Shown one piece after another: positions 11,699-23,339 of a stretch of DNA of 64,000 nt. This DNA comes from Dryococelus australis (Eukaryota; Arthropoda; Insecta; Phasmatodea; Phasmatidae). Position 1 is the first letter of the stretch. Each line of letters begins with the position of its first letter. The translations under genes were made by a program, and so were the position numbers. The stretch lies in NCBI GenBank assembly GCA_029891345.1, contig CM057009.1, positions 296,980,466-297,044,465 on the forward strand, in the 5' to 3' direction. Under the pieces are notes generated by a model, which worked only from the letters and a program-made list of their open reading frames with translations, was not told where the DNA came from and did not search any database.

Positions 11699-12491
11699 TA
11701 AGGTCGGTTTACGATGGAAAACGTATGCGTATCGATATAAAAGAAGGCATTCAAACTAGGAAATTTTCGACGTGTAGAAAATGGCGATATTTTATTTCGG
11801 GCCGTGTACGTTAAGCATTCAGCCAACAGAATTAAAGGAGAAAAAACGACTAGGAAGTAAAATAGTGCATTTTTATTAAATTCTTTTAAAAACACGTCAC
11901 ATTTATTATGCTTGCAAATAAATCAGTACTGGGCTAAAATCAAGTTAATTTCTAGTCGTGTGCGATTGGTTGAACAAAATAGACGTAGGCCTACATTCAC
12001 TATGAGCCATCATTTTTTTTTTGTAAACGTTCTATGCAGACGTGTCTTACGTATAGTCCATTCATGGTTACTTCCAATTTTCCTGAAGACCTGCCTGCGA
12101 AAGTTCTACTTTGATAGTATTACTCCGCCTTATGTAAACAAAGGTTAAATAAACATTTCTAAAAAAGTACACCGAAGGGTCAACTACCCGCATTCGTGCG
12201 CAGTCAGTTTAATGATATTTTGCATAAGAGCAATTTATTACTAGACTTTACCAACACAACTTTTTTTACATGATGTTATTAATATTAATAATAAGTTAAA
12301 TATAATATAGAGATCAATTATACGTAAAAGAAGCTTTTATATTAACATGTGTACAAAACGGTTGTGAAACATGGCATAGTTAGGAACTTGTGGTCTACAG
12401 TATTTACTAATTTTTCAAAGGTTTGATTCAAAAAGTGTGAAGAAACATGGAATGGACTATCCACACGCAGAACTGCCCGTAACCGACCTTA
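11699..12491. mobile_element. inverted-repeat element I, carrying a nested element B
   Basis: Left end TAAGGTCGGTTTACGATGG; right end in reverse is TAAGGTCGGTTACGGGC. A second copy end (TAAGGTCGGTTCACAAGCC, 39179) shares the interior CACACGACTA/TAGTCGTGTG block, which confirms a dispersed family. Element B (12052-12460) sits inside close to the right end. There is no coding sequence. Confidence 0.65.
12052..12460. mobile_element. inverted-repeat element B, copy 1 (nested in I)
   Basis: Starts TATAGTCCATTCATGGTTAC and ends GAAACATGGAATGGACTAT. The interior shares AAAGTTCTACTTTGATAGTA, CTCCGCCTTATGTAAAC and CGCATTCGTGCGCA blocks with copy 2 at 35372-35783. Both copies are about 410 bp. No coding potential. 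Confidence 0.75.
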
Positions 12492-13346
12492 TATGTTGAG
12501 TGGCGGCTGTCTTCGTGTGCTCCTCGACATGGGGTATCTTCGACGACGATTCGTTTTCCCGTGTTAGAGGTTGGAGTAGCTGGCTGGGCATGACGCGGCT
12601 CATGCCTTAGGGGGGTGAGGTGGGGAGGGGAGCTGTCGAAGGGAGGAGGGGTTCTCAGCTGGCGTGCCCCTCCTGGCCAGACAAAGCAGCCGTTATGTCT
12701 GGCGGCGTTGCCAAAGTGGCGACTGCGCACGCGCTCAGCTGATCGCCCCTCCGAATCACCACACTCGCCCTGCTAACACTGCCGCCGTTCGCCGCCGTAC
12801 CCTTTACACAGGCGGCCTCGTTAAAGCAACCCTCCAGTCCCCTCGGCGCTGCCAACACAACCTTCCTAAACCGCTTACTATCAGCCTGGTCCGCTGCAGG
12901 TGGCTCGCCTTGCCAGACAAACAGAACAAAAACCCTCATTTGTCTCTTTACACGCGTATAGCCTGAAGCAATAAAACAATTATGCATTAAGAATTATGCA
13001 GTAAGCGGTGATCTGCCATACTGAAACACGTCTTCTGTATTTGCAGTTTCCAGTTAATATTTTAATTCTGATTTCCAACCAATGGAAACAAGCCTGTCAT
13101 GTTTATTTTCGTACCTAACCTATACTCGTATATCACAATCATATTTAAGATCATACTTCAAAGCCGACATTTTCTATTAGTTAAGCTTATTTTTGTGAAC
13201 AAATACAATCGTAAATTTGTGCACACACACGCACACACACACCTTTTTAATATATTATTTTTACATTTCTGTATAAAAACAGATTCCCGCCAACAACGCC
13301 GATTGCTCTATTCTCACAAGTTTCACTTAAGATATAAAATCTAACT
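12492..13346. other. unassigned; GC-rich block at about 12520-12920
   Basis: A sharply delimited GC-rich block in an AT-rich setting. It contains overlapping open frames of 100-110 residues on both strands with no recognisable domain. Openness on both strands follows from the GC bias, so I do not call a gene. It may be a CpG-rich repeat fragment or a regulatory island. After it come ordinary AT-rich sequence and a short CA-rich run near 13,220-13,240. Confidence 0.35.
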
Positions 13347-13770
13347 AAAGGTTGTTCACGATAAAGTGAGGACTTTAGAAACGAACCTTGGAAAAAAGTC
13401 ACTACCTTGCATGCATATATTTTAATGGGCGCACTGAATGACATTGACTATGTACAGTTGGTAACGATGGATGGAAAGTAGTTCCATACCTTAACGTCAA
13501 ATAAAAAGTGTTAGATAACCGTTTGTGATAACTCAAAAGTAATTCTTTCACTTTCTGTTTTTTTAATCTATGGAAGTGTAAAAATGAGCAAATTTTATAA
13601 AGTGTTTACTTTCTTAATAATTTCAGAGTTTCATTTGACCGACGCACGAATAAAGTTATAAGGCCAACAGCAATGTTAAATTTGCATAAGGCGGAAGAAT
13701 ACACAACGTGTATATAAGTAGATCTTAAGCAGGACTTTCAAAAGTGCTCATTTTATCGTGGAGAGCCTAT
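13347..13770. mobile_element. inverted-repeat element A, copy 1
   Basis: Left end AAGGTTGTTCACGATAAAGT; right end in reverse is TAGGCTCTCCACGATAAAAT. Interior landmarks shared with the other A copies are GGGCGCACTGAATGACAT, AAAAAGTGTTAG, GTGTAAAAATGAGCA and GCATAAGGCGGAAGAATACA. About 420 bp and non-coding. The 65-residue frame on the minus strand at its left end is a by-product of the repeat. Confidence 0.8.
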
Positions 13771-13919
13771 ATTTCTTTTAACGCTTAAGGAAATCCCAAC
13801 AACGCACACGACCTGATCAATTCCATTGGAAACCAATACATAAGATAACACACTTTCAGGTCCTCTGCGCACGAAATAACGCATATTTTAAGGTTTAATT
13901 TCTCTGTTGAAAACCCAGC

Positions 13920-14542
13920 TTAAAGCCGGGTTTATAAAACTATGCAACAAACGTAAGAACACGATGACACAACAGAAGAAAATCACGATCGTTTATAAAC
14001 ATCGCACGAACCAAGATGTTACCAACACTGCAAAATGAAAATACCAAACAACTACAAAAATTTATTTCCATAATGTTTTTTAGTGAACATGTTTTTATTT
14101 TTTCACACATATTTGTTTAGAATATATATATTATTTTTAATTCTGAGCTTTGTTAAGTTACTGGCATTTAGTTTATAAATGCCTGAATAACGAATTTCTA
14201 ACGAACACTATTAAATTTTCTCAGCAAGACGAATTTATAAAAATATTTAAATACATATTTATACTCTTTAGTTATGATTCAACGCATAAATGTAAGCATA
14301 AATTCATTGTACAAGCAAATGATACAATAACTGAAAATTATAGCATTCTGTACGAGTGTAAAATGAATTTGCAATCGATACTGCTAATTTAGAAGACGTA
14401 AAACGCAAGAAGTTGAATGTTCGCCAACTTTTGCGTTGTGTTCTTGCGTTCTGCGTAGTATATAAACTGTATCTTTCAAAAACGTACGTTCTACTGTTTG
14501 TGTGTTTGCGTTTGTGCGTAGTTTATAAAGCCAGCCTTTAAA
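13920..14542. mobile_element. inverted-repeat element H
   Basis: Left end TTAAAGCCGGGTTTATAAA; right end in reverse is TTTAAAGGCTGGCTTTATAA, followed on both sides by CTAYGCA-type and AAACG-type words over about 50 bp. The interior is AT-rich and non-coding. Confidence 0.6.
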
Positions 14543-14600
14543 GGTTGGTTTACGATGAAATACTGAAGAACTAAGAAACTTGTACTAATGACTCGTTAAG
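14539..14600 (+). repeat. element I-like end fragment
   Basis: TAAAGGTTGGTTTACGATGA resembles the left end of element I (TAAGGTCGGTTTACGATGG). No matching opposite end was found. Confidence 0.35.
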
Positions 14601-15674
14601 TACACGGAAAATAAGTTTTGCAGTTTACGATTGAGCTAGCAACTGTTAAGACCAGCCAGTTATAGCGGTAGGAAACCAAAGTAGCCGATATAACCTGAAA
14701 AAAAATTGTATATAGGCGAAGATTATATACATATATTTAATTATTTGTGGTAACCTTTTGTGTAATCTTGTGCATTACACAAATAATTGTTACAAAAACT
14801 GAGGTAATAGGATCTATTTTGACATCTACAAATTTGTTTTATATTTAACCTGACGTTGTATACGAACTTCGATACTCGTTCTTTGGTATTTAATTTAATG
14901 TGCTACATACAAAGCGCCCTGCGCTCCAAAGACACGTAGTTAAAAATGCCCAAATGCTAAAATACCTAATGGATAAAATAATCTCAGCAATTTTAATTGA
15001 AGCTTTACTTCCTTAGTCACACGTCACTCGTGTTTTCATATTCAACCTTTCTATATTATAATTAATATCACTGACTCTCACAAGAACCCTTAACAACTTT
15101 GATACATATAAAAACAATTCAACTGTGGTACCAATTGGTTACCAAGAGGGCAACATGCCCCGACGGTCAATAAATTAAATTAACAATTTTTGGCGGCAAA
15201 AAGTAAATCTATTTGAAAATCAGTCTTTATTATACAAATTAGAATCATATTAGAAATGCAGCGTTCTGACAGCTGCCGCAAAATATATAATAAATCTGCC
15301 CGCATACTTACTATGCTGCGTATATGTCTATTCAAAAAATACTTTTTATTTGAAAAAATATATCACACATATTAAATAATACTGATATACATGAACAACT
15401 TCCATCTCCACAGGGCTAACAAGAAAAAAAACATGAAATCTTTATAAGCACTGCTGGTATAAGATTCTTCAATAAGCTACCACAAACCCTAAAAACCATT
15501 AATCTGTGTTCAACATTCAAATAACCTAGTTATATGAATTCCTTCTAGATAAATCATTTTATGACATGATGAATTTTGTGTATAATTATTCAAATAGCGC
15601 ATATAGAACCATGTAATAGAATTACTAATGCCATCATAAACCCTAAAACTTTGATGTATGTATAAGTATCTTTT
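14601..15674. other. unassigned AT-rich region
   Basis: No supported gene or repeat. Confidence 0.5.
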
Positions 15675-16698
15675 AACTCACATTAATAACATTCCCCGTA
15701 CAAGAAATAACAAGGGCGGCCACCCTCTATTCCCTGGCAACTTTTTTATAGTCAGGAATTTTGAACATTTTAAGATCATCTATTGAGCAGCATGGTCTAA
15801 TTTAAAAAAGTGCCCTCTAGTCGCAAGTGTCCAGGACCGACCGTTTACGCGTAAAACGCACACAAAGATTCGTCTACAGCGATTCAGTGTCCAGCACATA
15901 GGCAATACTAACTACTTCCGTTTAGGATATTCTGCAAACATACCATTTAAACATACACTACAAGGAATACATACAAACTGTTGCAAGAAACAAATATGCA
16001 GCCGTCTGTGTAGAGACACGCAGCGTTTTATACGCGGATGTAAAGCCTGTTTACGATAAAGTGAGCATTTTTGAAAACAACCTTAGCAAATAATCACTAT
16101 GGCTACCTCCATATATTTTAACTGGGGAACTGATTGACTTGCGCCCAGTAAAGTTGGTAAAGACGAACAGAAAGTAGTTCCATATCTTAACGTCGAATAA
16201 AAAGTGTCAGGTAGCCATTTGTGTTAACTTAAAGTACTTCTTTCGATTTTTTTTATTGCATCGAAGTGTAAAAATGAGCATATTTGCAAAAAATTTTCTT
16301 TTGTAATAATTTCACAGTTGCGCTTGACCGACGCATCATGAATAAAGTGACGAAGCCCATGCAATGTTAATTTTGCATAAGGCGGAAGAATACACAACGT
16401 TCATACAAGTAGATCTTAAGCAGGGTTTTCAAAAGTTCTCATTTTACCGTGAACAGCCTATAGTTAGTATTTTCTATGTGCTAGGCACTGGATTGCTGCA
16501 GACAAATCTGTATGTGCGTTCTACACGTAAACGGTCGGTCCTGGACAGCTGAGACTAGACACTTTTTTTTCATTAGACCATGCTGCTAAATAAATCACCT
16601 TAAAATGTTCAAAATTACTGACTGTAAAAGAGTTGCCAGGTAAAAGAGGGTGGCCACCCCTGTTATTTCTTGTACGGGGAATGTTATTAATGTGAGTT
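15675..16698. mobile_element. foldback-type element E with ~236-bp arms, split by element A
   Basis: Arms 15675-15912 and 16463-16698 are reverse complements over almost their whole length. The outer end is AACTCACATTAATAACATTC; the arms continue through CCCCGTACAAGAAATAACA, CAGCATGGTCTAAT, GTCCAGGACCGACCGTTTAC and GCACATAGGCAATACTAAC. An element A copy (16045-16460) abuts the right arm. The space between left arm and A has no coding frame. Long arms with little interior are typical of foldback-like elements. Confidence 0.75.
16045..16460. mobile_element. inverted-repeat element A, copy 2 (nested in E)
   Basis: Left GCCTGTTTACGATAAAGTGA; right in reverse TAGGCTGTTCACGGTAAAAT. It shares all interior landmarks of copy 1 in the same order, including AAAAAGTGTCAG and GCATAAGGCGGAAGAATACA. 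Confidence 0.8.
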
Positions 16699-17475
16699 TG
16701 CTATTAAGTAGAAGATCCCATTAACATAGAACAATTATCGGAGAATTGTAATTTCATTTTACTTTGTTTCCAATATTTTGCACAGATACATATCAATTCT
16801 CACTTTTCGAGGGCTTATAACACCCTTAATATTTAGTTTAGTTTGTACGTGTCCTGTATATTTTCTCCTTATTTTTAGATAAGGAATCACCTCACGAAGT
16901 TAGGCGGTCTGATTGAGAAACATCCTGTATATTCACGTATCAGGGCCAGTCTACCATCGGCATTGCATTAACATATCGAGTTATAACACGAAATTCAATA
17001 TCTGTAGTTAAATGGGAAAGTACTTCTTCACAACTAGCACGCGTCAGTACGTAACTTGGAGTAGCATTAAATATGGCAAACTTTCACTTTCTTATGGTGC
17101 ACTTTGTACGCCAGCCAATCAGAACACAGGACGTCAGAGGTATACAACGAACAAACTATCAAAATGAAAGCAAACATGCAAAATACTGTTCGCCATAACT
17201 GTATACTGTAAAAAGTTACGTTCCCACCTACACATTACTTTTTCGGCGAAATGTATTACTCTATAACAGTTTCCACGTATACGAAAGAAACATGTTCAAC
17301 ATTTGGAGATACGTGAACAAATCGGCAATTTTCACTACCTTCATTTTAATGACACGACTCGGAAGACAAATGTAGAGGTTATGTATCCATACATTCACGG
17401 ACGTTCACTAAAATAATAATAATAATCAGAGTATCAAACGCATGAACATCAAAACTCCCTGGCGTTCATAAATTA
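16699..17475. other. unassigned AT-rich region
   Basis: No supported gene. A CCAATCAGAACACAGGACG phrase near 17114 is noted but no transcription unit follows. Confidence 0.45.
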
Positions 17476-18040
17476 CACTATCTACCAAAAATTTATTGGG
17501 CACCCGTGAAGATAGGTAATTCAGTACGTCAGTTGACTTGTGTTTCACGGCCTTCGGCGTAGGAGCGCTGGTGTTTGTGGTAGCATGAACACAGAGGCCT
17601 ATTGTAACGTTCTGGATAATGAAATGCTCCCAACATTGTGGCGTTTTTATGGAATGGATTCGTGTTACTTCCAGGATGACAATACCAGGTGCCATGTTTC
17701 AAGGGCTACTATGCAGTGATACGCCGCGAACAATGTTCGCCGATTGGACTACCCCACCCAGAGCCCCGACCTCAACCCTATAGAACATCTTTGGGACAAA
17801 TTGGATCTCCGGGTGAGGGCTCGTCAGGCGCGGCCAAAATCCATTGCTCATCTCATGGAATGGTTGCAAGAGGAATGGCGACGAATCCCCGTGGATGTCC
17901 TGCAAACACTCGTAGAGAGCATGCCAGACAGGGTGGCTGCTGTTATAGCCGCAAGAGGTGGCCCTGCGAGATTCTAACGGGGTGACAACCACCGAGCAAA
18001 CATTGTGGACAGGTGCCCAATTACTTTTTGGTAGATGGTG
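17476..18040 (+). mobile_element. internally deleted Tc1/mariner transposon
   Basis: Terminal repeats CACTATCTACCAAAAA (left) and CACCATCTACCAAAAA (right, reversed) continue into WTTGGGCACC-type sequence. TA lies on both sides (17474-17475 and 18041-18042), the expected target duplication of the superfamily. Total length is 565 bp against about 1.2-1.6 kb for a full element. Only the C-terminal part of the transposase remains. Confidence 0.88.
17543..17977 (+). pseudogene. Tc1/mariner transposase, C-terminal catalytic fragment
   Basis: One frame runs from about RRSAGVCGSMNTEAYC to a stop after RGGPARF, broken by a single internal TGA after ATMQ (17710-17712). It contains CYFQDDNTRCH, the block with the second catalytic Asp of Tc1 transposases. 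It then has the hallmark DYPTQSPDLNPIEHLWDKL, where SPDLNPIE holds the third acidic residue of the DD34E triad. The first catalytic Asp and the DNA-binding N-terminal domain are missing. Known role of the family: cut-and-paste transposition at TA sites in the nucleus. The single stop plus intact terminal repeats suggests a fairly recent but inactive non-autonomous copy. Confidence 0.9.
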
Positions 18041-18544
18041 TATTTCCTATTGACATACTCTACTCTGATCGGACAGCTTAAGCTTCATCATTATTTGTTA
18101 CGCCGATTTTTGACAGCAGATTTCTTACCAAGTGTTTTATGCCATGTTGTTGTATGCCATTTTTTATTGGAGACGAGCCCTCAAGCGAAATAATGTGGAT
18201 AAAATAATTCTGACTTCTCTACAAAAAACAGTTCGTCGACAATCTTGTGTTGAAAGTAAGAAGTCAACCAAGCAGCTGGTCATTTATAGCATTTGAATTA
18301 ATTTATTATTCCGTTTAATTATTATTCTTAACACTAGCCAAAAATGTTAAGTACGCGTACTACAGCCTAATTGAAATTTTACTTTAATCAAACTTCAAGT
18401 TACTTATTTTTGTAATTAATTTCTGTTACATAATACGTACGTTTGTAAACGTTTCGATGCATGAATACTTAAGTTTGTATAAAATAGAAAATATTTTAGT
18501 AGTTTGATGTAGGCTATACAATTTCTGAAATAAACTAACAATAT
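18041..18544. other. unassigned
   Basis: AT-rich with no supported feature. Confidence 0.45.
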
Positions 18545-19091
18545 GGCCGTGTTCCAACTGTCAATTCTTGTTAAAATGGTCACGTGACCCGATTTTATCG
18601 GCAAAATCTGTGACGTATTTTTGTAATTTGCGTTATGTCATCTCCGAAAATGACAAATAACCAAATATAAATTCCCATATCACCGCCATATTAGTTTTGC
18701 TTATTTGAAATGTTTAAATACACGTACAGGAAAGGTTAAACATAAACTAATGTGTTTCCTTCTCACAATAATTATTTTACACGGAAATGTAATGAAATAG
18801 TCTTGAAATAGGTATTTTTTTCATGGCACAATTTTTAAGTAGTAATTATTACACGTCACAATAATTTTATTTTGTTGATTTAAAATTTGAAACGGCCGTG
18901 TAACACCTTTCGGGAATAATTGCTGATTATTTTTTGACTTCAGGGAGCTTTACTTTTGAAATCGTGAAACAGAGAAAATTAAAAGTATCATGACATGCTA
19001 GACAGTTGAATGTCGTGTTCCGATTGAAACCTAGAAAAATGTAAAAATTACAAAAAAAAAAACGAACCTCAAAACGAACTGGAACACGGCC
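18545..19091. mobile_element. inverted-repeat element C, copy 1
   Basis: Starts GGCCGTGTTCCAACT and ends AACTGGAACACGGCC, giving perfect 12-base ends (GGCCGTGTTCCA). Landmarks in order: ATGGTCACGTGACCCG, CGCCATATTAGT, GAAACGGCCGTGTAACA, GGGAATAATTGCTGATT and CATGCTAGACAGTTGAATG. About 547 bp, non-coding. Flanking bases TAT and TGT may be a mismatched 3-bp duplication; the nested copy at 34965 has a clean TCA pair. Confidence 0.82.
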
Positions 19092-20838
19092 TGTGTGTAA
19101 CAACTACATGTTTCAAGGCATGCTACTGCATAATTGAATTAACTTATATAGTCTATTAACCTCCAATATTAAAAAAAAATATATATATATATATAACAGT
19201 ATTTATATAGCGTATATTCCTTTTTAGTGGATTGGACTTACCAACCCTCCTTTAAATCTGGCAACTTGAAGTAGAGTAAATTCAATTCCCATTTCCTCAC
19301 GTGATACGATAAAGAGAAAGTAATTTGTCACTTTCGTTAGAATATGGGTACAAGTGCGATAAGAGTTAAGAGCAGTTTTAAAATAACGATTTCAAAATAT
19401 CTGTTAAAGATACGCCGTGCGTACCTACCCGAAACCGGTTTTCAAATACTGCATCTGAAGAAACCAGTTATGACTTTTTCGTATCCCGAAAGCGACATTA
19501 GATTTGTCAGTGTTTAGCTAGACATGGTTTAATTTGAACTAGGTAGGGAGGTAGTTCAAAGCTTGACTAAGCTTGTGATAAACATGGCGATGGCAGATTT
19601 TAGGTTGTAGATGTTGAAATTGTGTAAATAATTTTTCCCACTACGCTTCTGATAACGCCTGTGTTTTTCGTTAGCGAAATATCAACTTAAATATTTATTC
19701 ATGCGTACGCCAAAGCCGAGAACATATCAAACAATATTTAATAAACGTGTCATTTGTAAGTATGACTTCCTCACAAAAGCTACTGTTCGTTGGAAAGAAT
19801 AAGTTATTACTTACTGCCACGCCTCCGAAATAAATATTGGACCACAAAACAAGCACCTTCTGATGTTTTAACTATACTCTAATACAGACACATATACATT
19901 TCAGTGCTACCTACCGACGTGCTTTCAAAATACTTAAAATTCACAAATATGTTGTTCGTTCTAAAATATGGTTTTCATGTGAAATTAGTATAATAGGTTT
20001 GTAAATCGTATTGTTTATTGAAAGTTAGCTGTAGAAGTTACCCGATATCGTTCATTGGTGTATTATCTCCCTATATGCATATTGATTTTCTGTTGCCGAC
20101 ACTCATTCTTGAATTCAATAAATGTATTTTTTTTTTTTTTTCTGTTCCCGTCCTCCGATCTCGTTATTCTGTTCACACTACCCTTAAATAATTTTAAAAC
20201 ATCATACGAAACATATCCATAAAAATACAAAATAGATTTTAATACGAAAACAACGCCTAACTAATTGCAATGGCAACCGAGCGTTTTGCGATTTTGCCAA
20301 GCCTTCTCCGAAGCTTAAATCGTGAGTAGTTCAGTTAAACACAGGTAAAACATGGTCTAAATATGTTGAAATGTAGCTTCTGAATACAAAATGTTAGTTA
20401 GCCATAATCACAGTTTTAGACAGGTATTAGTACAAATATGGCTAATAAGTCTTTAGACATGCTTTAACAATGTGTTTCTGAATGAATGCAGTACTTGATG
20501 TTTATCTTCAACATGGATATACATGTGTTGTAAACAAGTATTCCACCTATAGTTTATATATATATTATTTCAAGACAACAATCTTCAAGGAATAATTTGT
20601 GAACTGTACTTTTTTTTAACTGTGTGTTGGTCTGGGCATTGTGTTCGTTGAATAAGTTGTGTGGAGGGGACAAGTGACTAGATAAACCTTTTTATGAATC
20701 ACTCATCGGAGAATCGCTGAATATAACAACAAAAAATAATAATTTTAAGAATTCTAAAAAAAAAATATACGTATTATAGTAATAATTTATAAAATAGCTT
20801 GTCTCTAGAAAGCCTCGAATTCATTTTACCAAAGTACG
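19092..20838. other. unassigned AT-rich region
   Basis: No supported gene. A short (TA)n run lies at about 19,177-19,194 and a T run at about 20,128-20,141. Confidence 0.5.
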
Positions 20839-21477
20839 TAAGGTCTGTTCATGATAAAATGAGCACTTTTGAAAGCCCTGCTTAATACTTAAAACCGAAC
20901 GAGGTGGCGTAGTTGTAACTTATTGGACTCGCATTCGGGAGGACCCGGGTTCGATTCCCGGTCCGGCTAGTCTAATTTCTGTTTTCCATGGATTCCCGAA
21001 ATCACTCCAGGCGAAGTCTGGGATGGTCCCGTAACAAAGGCCATGGCCGATTCCTTCCCCAATCCCTGTGCAACTTGCAACGTCTCTAATTACCTCGATG
21101 TCGACGAGACGTTAAGCCCAACTACCTCCCTACCTTAATGCTTCAGATAATAATGTAAGTGTATGTACATTGTGTATTCTTCCACCATATGTAGGCCTAC
21201 ATATAACATTGTCATGAGCCTGGTCACTTTATTCATGAGTTTGCCAAGTGAAACCCTGAAGTAATTAGAAAAGTACACATTTTACTAACTTGCTCATTCT
21301 TACATCTATATGAATTACCTAAAAATCTGAATTCACCGATCTACTTTCCCTCTTTCGTTACCAACTTTACTAGACGCATGCCAGTCAGTGCAGCCGTTCA
21401 AATACACGCATATAGGTACAGTGACATTTTTAAAAGGTTTATTTAAAAATTGTTCAGTTAGCCGTGAACAGCCTCTA
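20839..21477. mobile_element. element A, copy 3, interrupted by a SINE
   Basis: Left end AGGTCTGTTCATGATAAAAT; right end in reverse is TAGAGGCTGTTCACGG. This copy is in the opposite orientation to copies 1 and 2: after the left end comes GAAAGCCCTGCTTAA, and after the SINE come TTGTGTATTCTTCCACCATA, GGTCACTTTATTCATG and TTACCAACTTTACTAGACGC, the reverse of the A landmarks. The interruption is the SINE at 20891-21133. Confidence 0.78.
20891..21133 (+). mobile_element. tRNA-derived SINE
   Basis: The head carries pol III internal promoter elements: a box-A-like GAGGTGGCGTAGTTG stretch and a perfect box B in GGGTTCGATTCCC. The tRNA-unrelated body contains AAGGCCATGGCCGATTCC and GACGAGACGTTAAGCCC, phrases typical of insect SINEs. 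It is bounded by direct repeats CTTAATACTT (20881-20890) and CTTAATGCTT (21134-21143), a target-site duplication with one change. It inserted into an element A copy. Confidence 0.85.
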
Positions 21478-21578
21478 AGTGTTACATTACTAGAAGCTTA
21501 ATATTTAATTCCTGGTCACCGCCAATACTACCCGGTACCACACAATTTTATCATTGCATCTGAGAGTGGAGGGAGTGT

Positions 21579-22295
21579 AAAGCCCCTAGCACAATACGTG
21601 ATTGGTGTTGGCCGTTGAAGGGCAGTACAGTGTATGTGAAATGGCACAATTTCCGGTTGGTGGTTGGTGTTGGTGGTTGGTAGTTGGTCCTAAAATCATT
21701 TCAACTCGCAGTTGGTGATTGGTGTTGTAGCGAGTTGGAAAACATTGAACTTTTATCACCAACCGACCAATCAGAGAGCGTCTTCTAAGTTCTGAACGAA
21801 TGGCAATGGGAAAGCTTTGAAATGGCAATATTTAATATTAAAAACATTAGGTGTAATAACGCAAAATCAAAAACAAATTGTACGAGTCTTTTGTATTTGG
21901 AGGCATTTATGGAGCGATTGCAATATTACAAACTAATGTGAATTAGTTAAGTGAATCTCATTTTTGTTATGAAATGAAGTACATTAAATTGTTAGCATCA
22001 GGAATTAACTTATAATGTTTTAAATGTGGCTTACTTGAGTAAGCTTTGTTTAAGAACATTTACATTTGAGCAATAAAAGCCTCGTACGTGCTAATTTTGA
22101 AAATTCCTGCAATAGCGAATTACAATAATTGATATGCCTTTTTTGTACTGCTGTGTGTTGGCACAGCTGTGAAACAATTTACACCAATCCCAACCCTGAC
22201 TACTGTGCCAAGGAACACACCACACACCAACCGAAAACCACCAACACCAACAACACCCACCACAACCACCATCCGCATATTGTGCCAGAGGCTTA
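21579..22295. mobile_element. inverted-repeat element J with GGT-rich subterminal repeats
   Basis: Left end AAGCCCCTAGCACAATACG; right end in reverse is AAGCCTCTGGCACAATATG. Just inside the left end is a run of TTGGTGGTTGGTGTTGG-type words (about 21,605-21,735). The matching ACCACCAACACCAACAAC run precedes the right end (about 22,205-22,275). About 717 bp. The 80-90-residue frames within it are by-products of the repeats. Confidence 0.7.
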
Positions 22296-22373
22296 AGACA
22301 TCCAAACACGTACAACACTACACGTTTTATCACTCTTCATCATCACTAAAATATTTTTGCAGCAACAGAGTAA

Positions 22374-22390
22374 AAAAAAAAAAAAAAAAA
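22374..22390. repeat. poly-A run
   Basis: A run of about 17-19 A residues just before the LTR element; no attached retroposon was recognised. Confidence 0.8.
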
Positions 22391-22408
22391 AGCTTCATCA
22401 AGACGCAC

Positions 22409-23339
22409 TGTTACAATTTTCTCTCAAAGCCAGTGGGCTAAACCAGGTTCGTTAAGGGACGGAGGTCTTATTTAAATCAAACAGTTAATTATGATTTCCT
22501 AATATTATTTATAATAACTAGAATAAAAATTCTCTGGAGCCAAATTCTCACCATAAATTGATATCATTTGCTGTTTACAATTAATGAATTCAATCAATGC
22601 AATTTACAATTACTTCAAAAAAATGAATGTAAATAATTTTTTTAAAACCAGTTCCAATAGACAGTGAATCAAAAACCTATTTAGTTATTTTATAAATTAT
22701 ATGTCCATATTGACAGTTCCAATATTTACAATAAAATCCGTATTACATGTTCATTCAGTCCCATCTCAGTTTAGTACAGGTCCCACTAGTCCACATTGTT
22801 CTAGATTTCTCCGAGCACCCTCATGCACAATAGCCATCACTCGTCAGATATCACGCCCTTTCGTCCATTCACACCCCAAACACCTCGTCCGCCGCGCCGC
22901 CTCGCCAGCTCCCATTGTCGTCTGTTCTCTTCACTGATGTCCCTCGCCACATTCGTCTTCGCCTGGAAAAAGCACTCAGGCAATCGGCGTTCACAGAAAG
23001 ACTGCCGACAGTCCAGTTGTGGCTTGTACTATAGCGTCGTAGGCCATCGCCCAGAAATTTCTCTAAATGTCGCGATACACCTAGGGTCCTAGTTCCCAGA
23101 ACATTCTCGCGCGTCCTCTAAACTCATCAGATTTTTCCAGCAGAGGAGGGGTGGGGCGGTGATGACAGCAGGGTCACCACTGTCAATCATTCTCTGGCTG
23201 CTGGGGGGGGGGGGGAGGGGCGACGAGGCATCGAGCAGGTCCGCCTGGGGAGATGGGAGGATATAGGTGAGTTATCCCCCCAGAGCCGGACCATGCATAA
23301 CGGGAGCTCGCAGCCAGTGCAAGGTACGCATGCGTAACA
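22409..23339 (-). repeat. 3' LTR
   Basis: Begins TGTTACAATTTTCTCTCAAA on the plus strand and ends GCGTAACA; TGTTAC and GTAACA are the inverted LTR tips. It aligns with 25689-26615 through CAGTGGGCTAAACCAGGTTC, TTTACAATAAAATCCG, GACTGCCGACAGTCCAG and the CTGG-(G)n block. Confidence 0.88.

Noticed and set aside
12428-12987. Three overlapping 100-110-residue frames on both strands
   Set aside because: They are mutually overlapping in a GC-rich block with no domain; openness follows from base composition.
17689-17992. Plus- and minus-strand frames of 97-98 residues
   Set aside because: They are other-frame shadows of the Tc1/mariner transposase fragment.
20891-20975. Possible tRNA gene with perfect box B
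   Set aside because: The sequence continues into a typical SINE body and is flanked by a target duplication, so it is a SINE.
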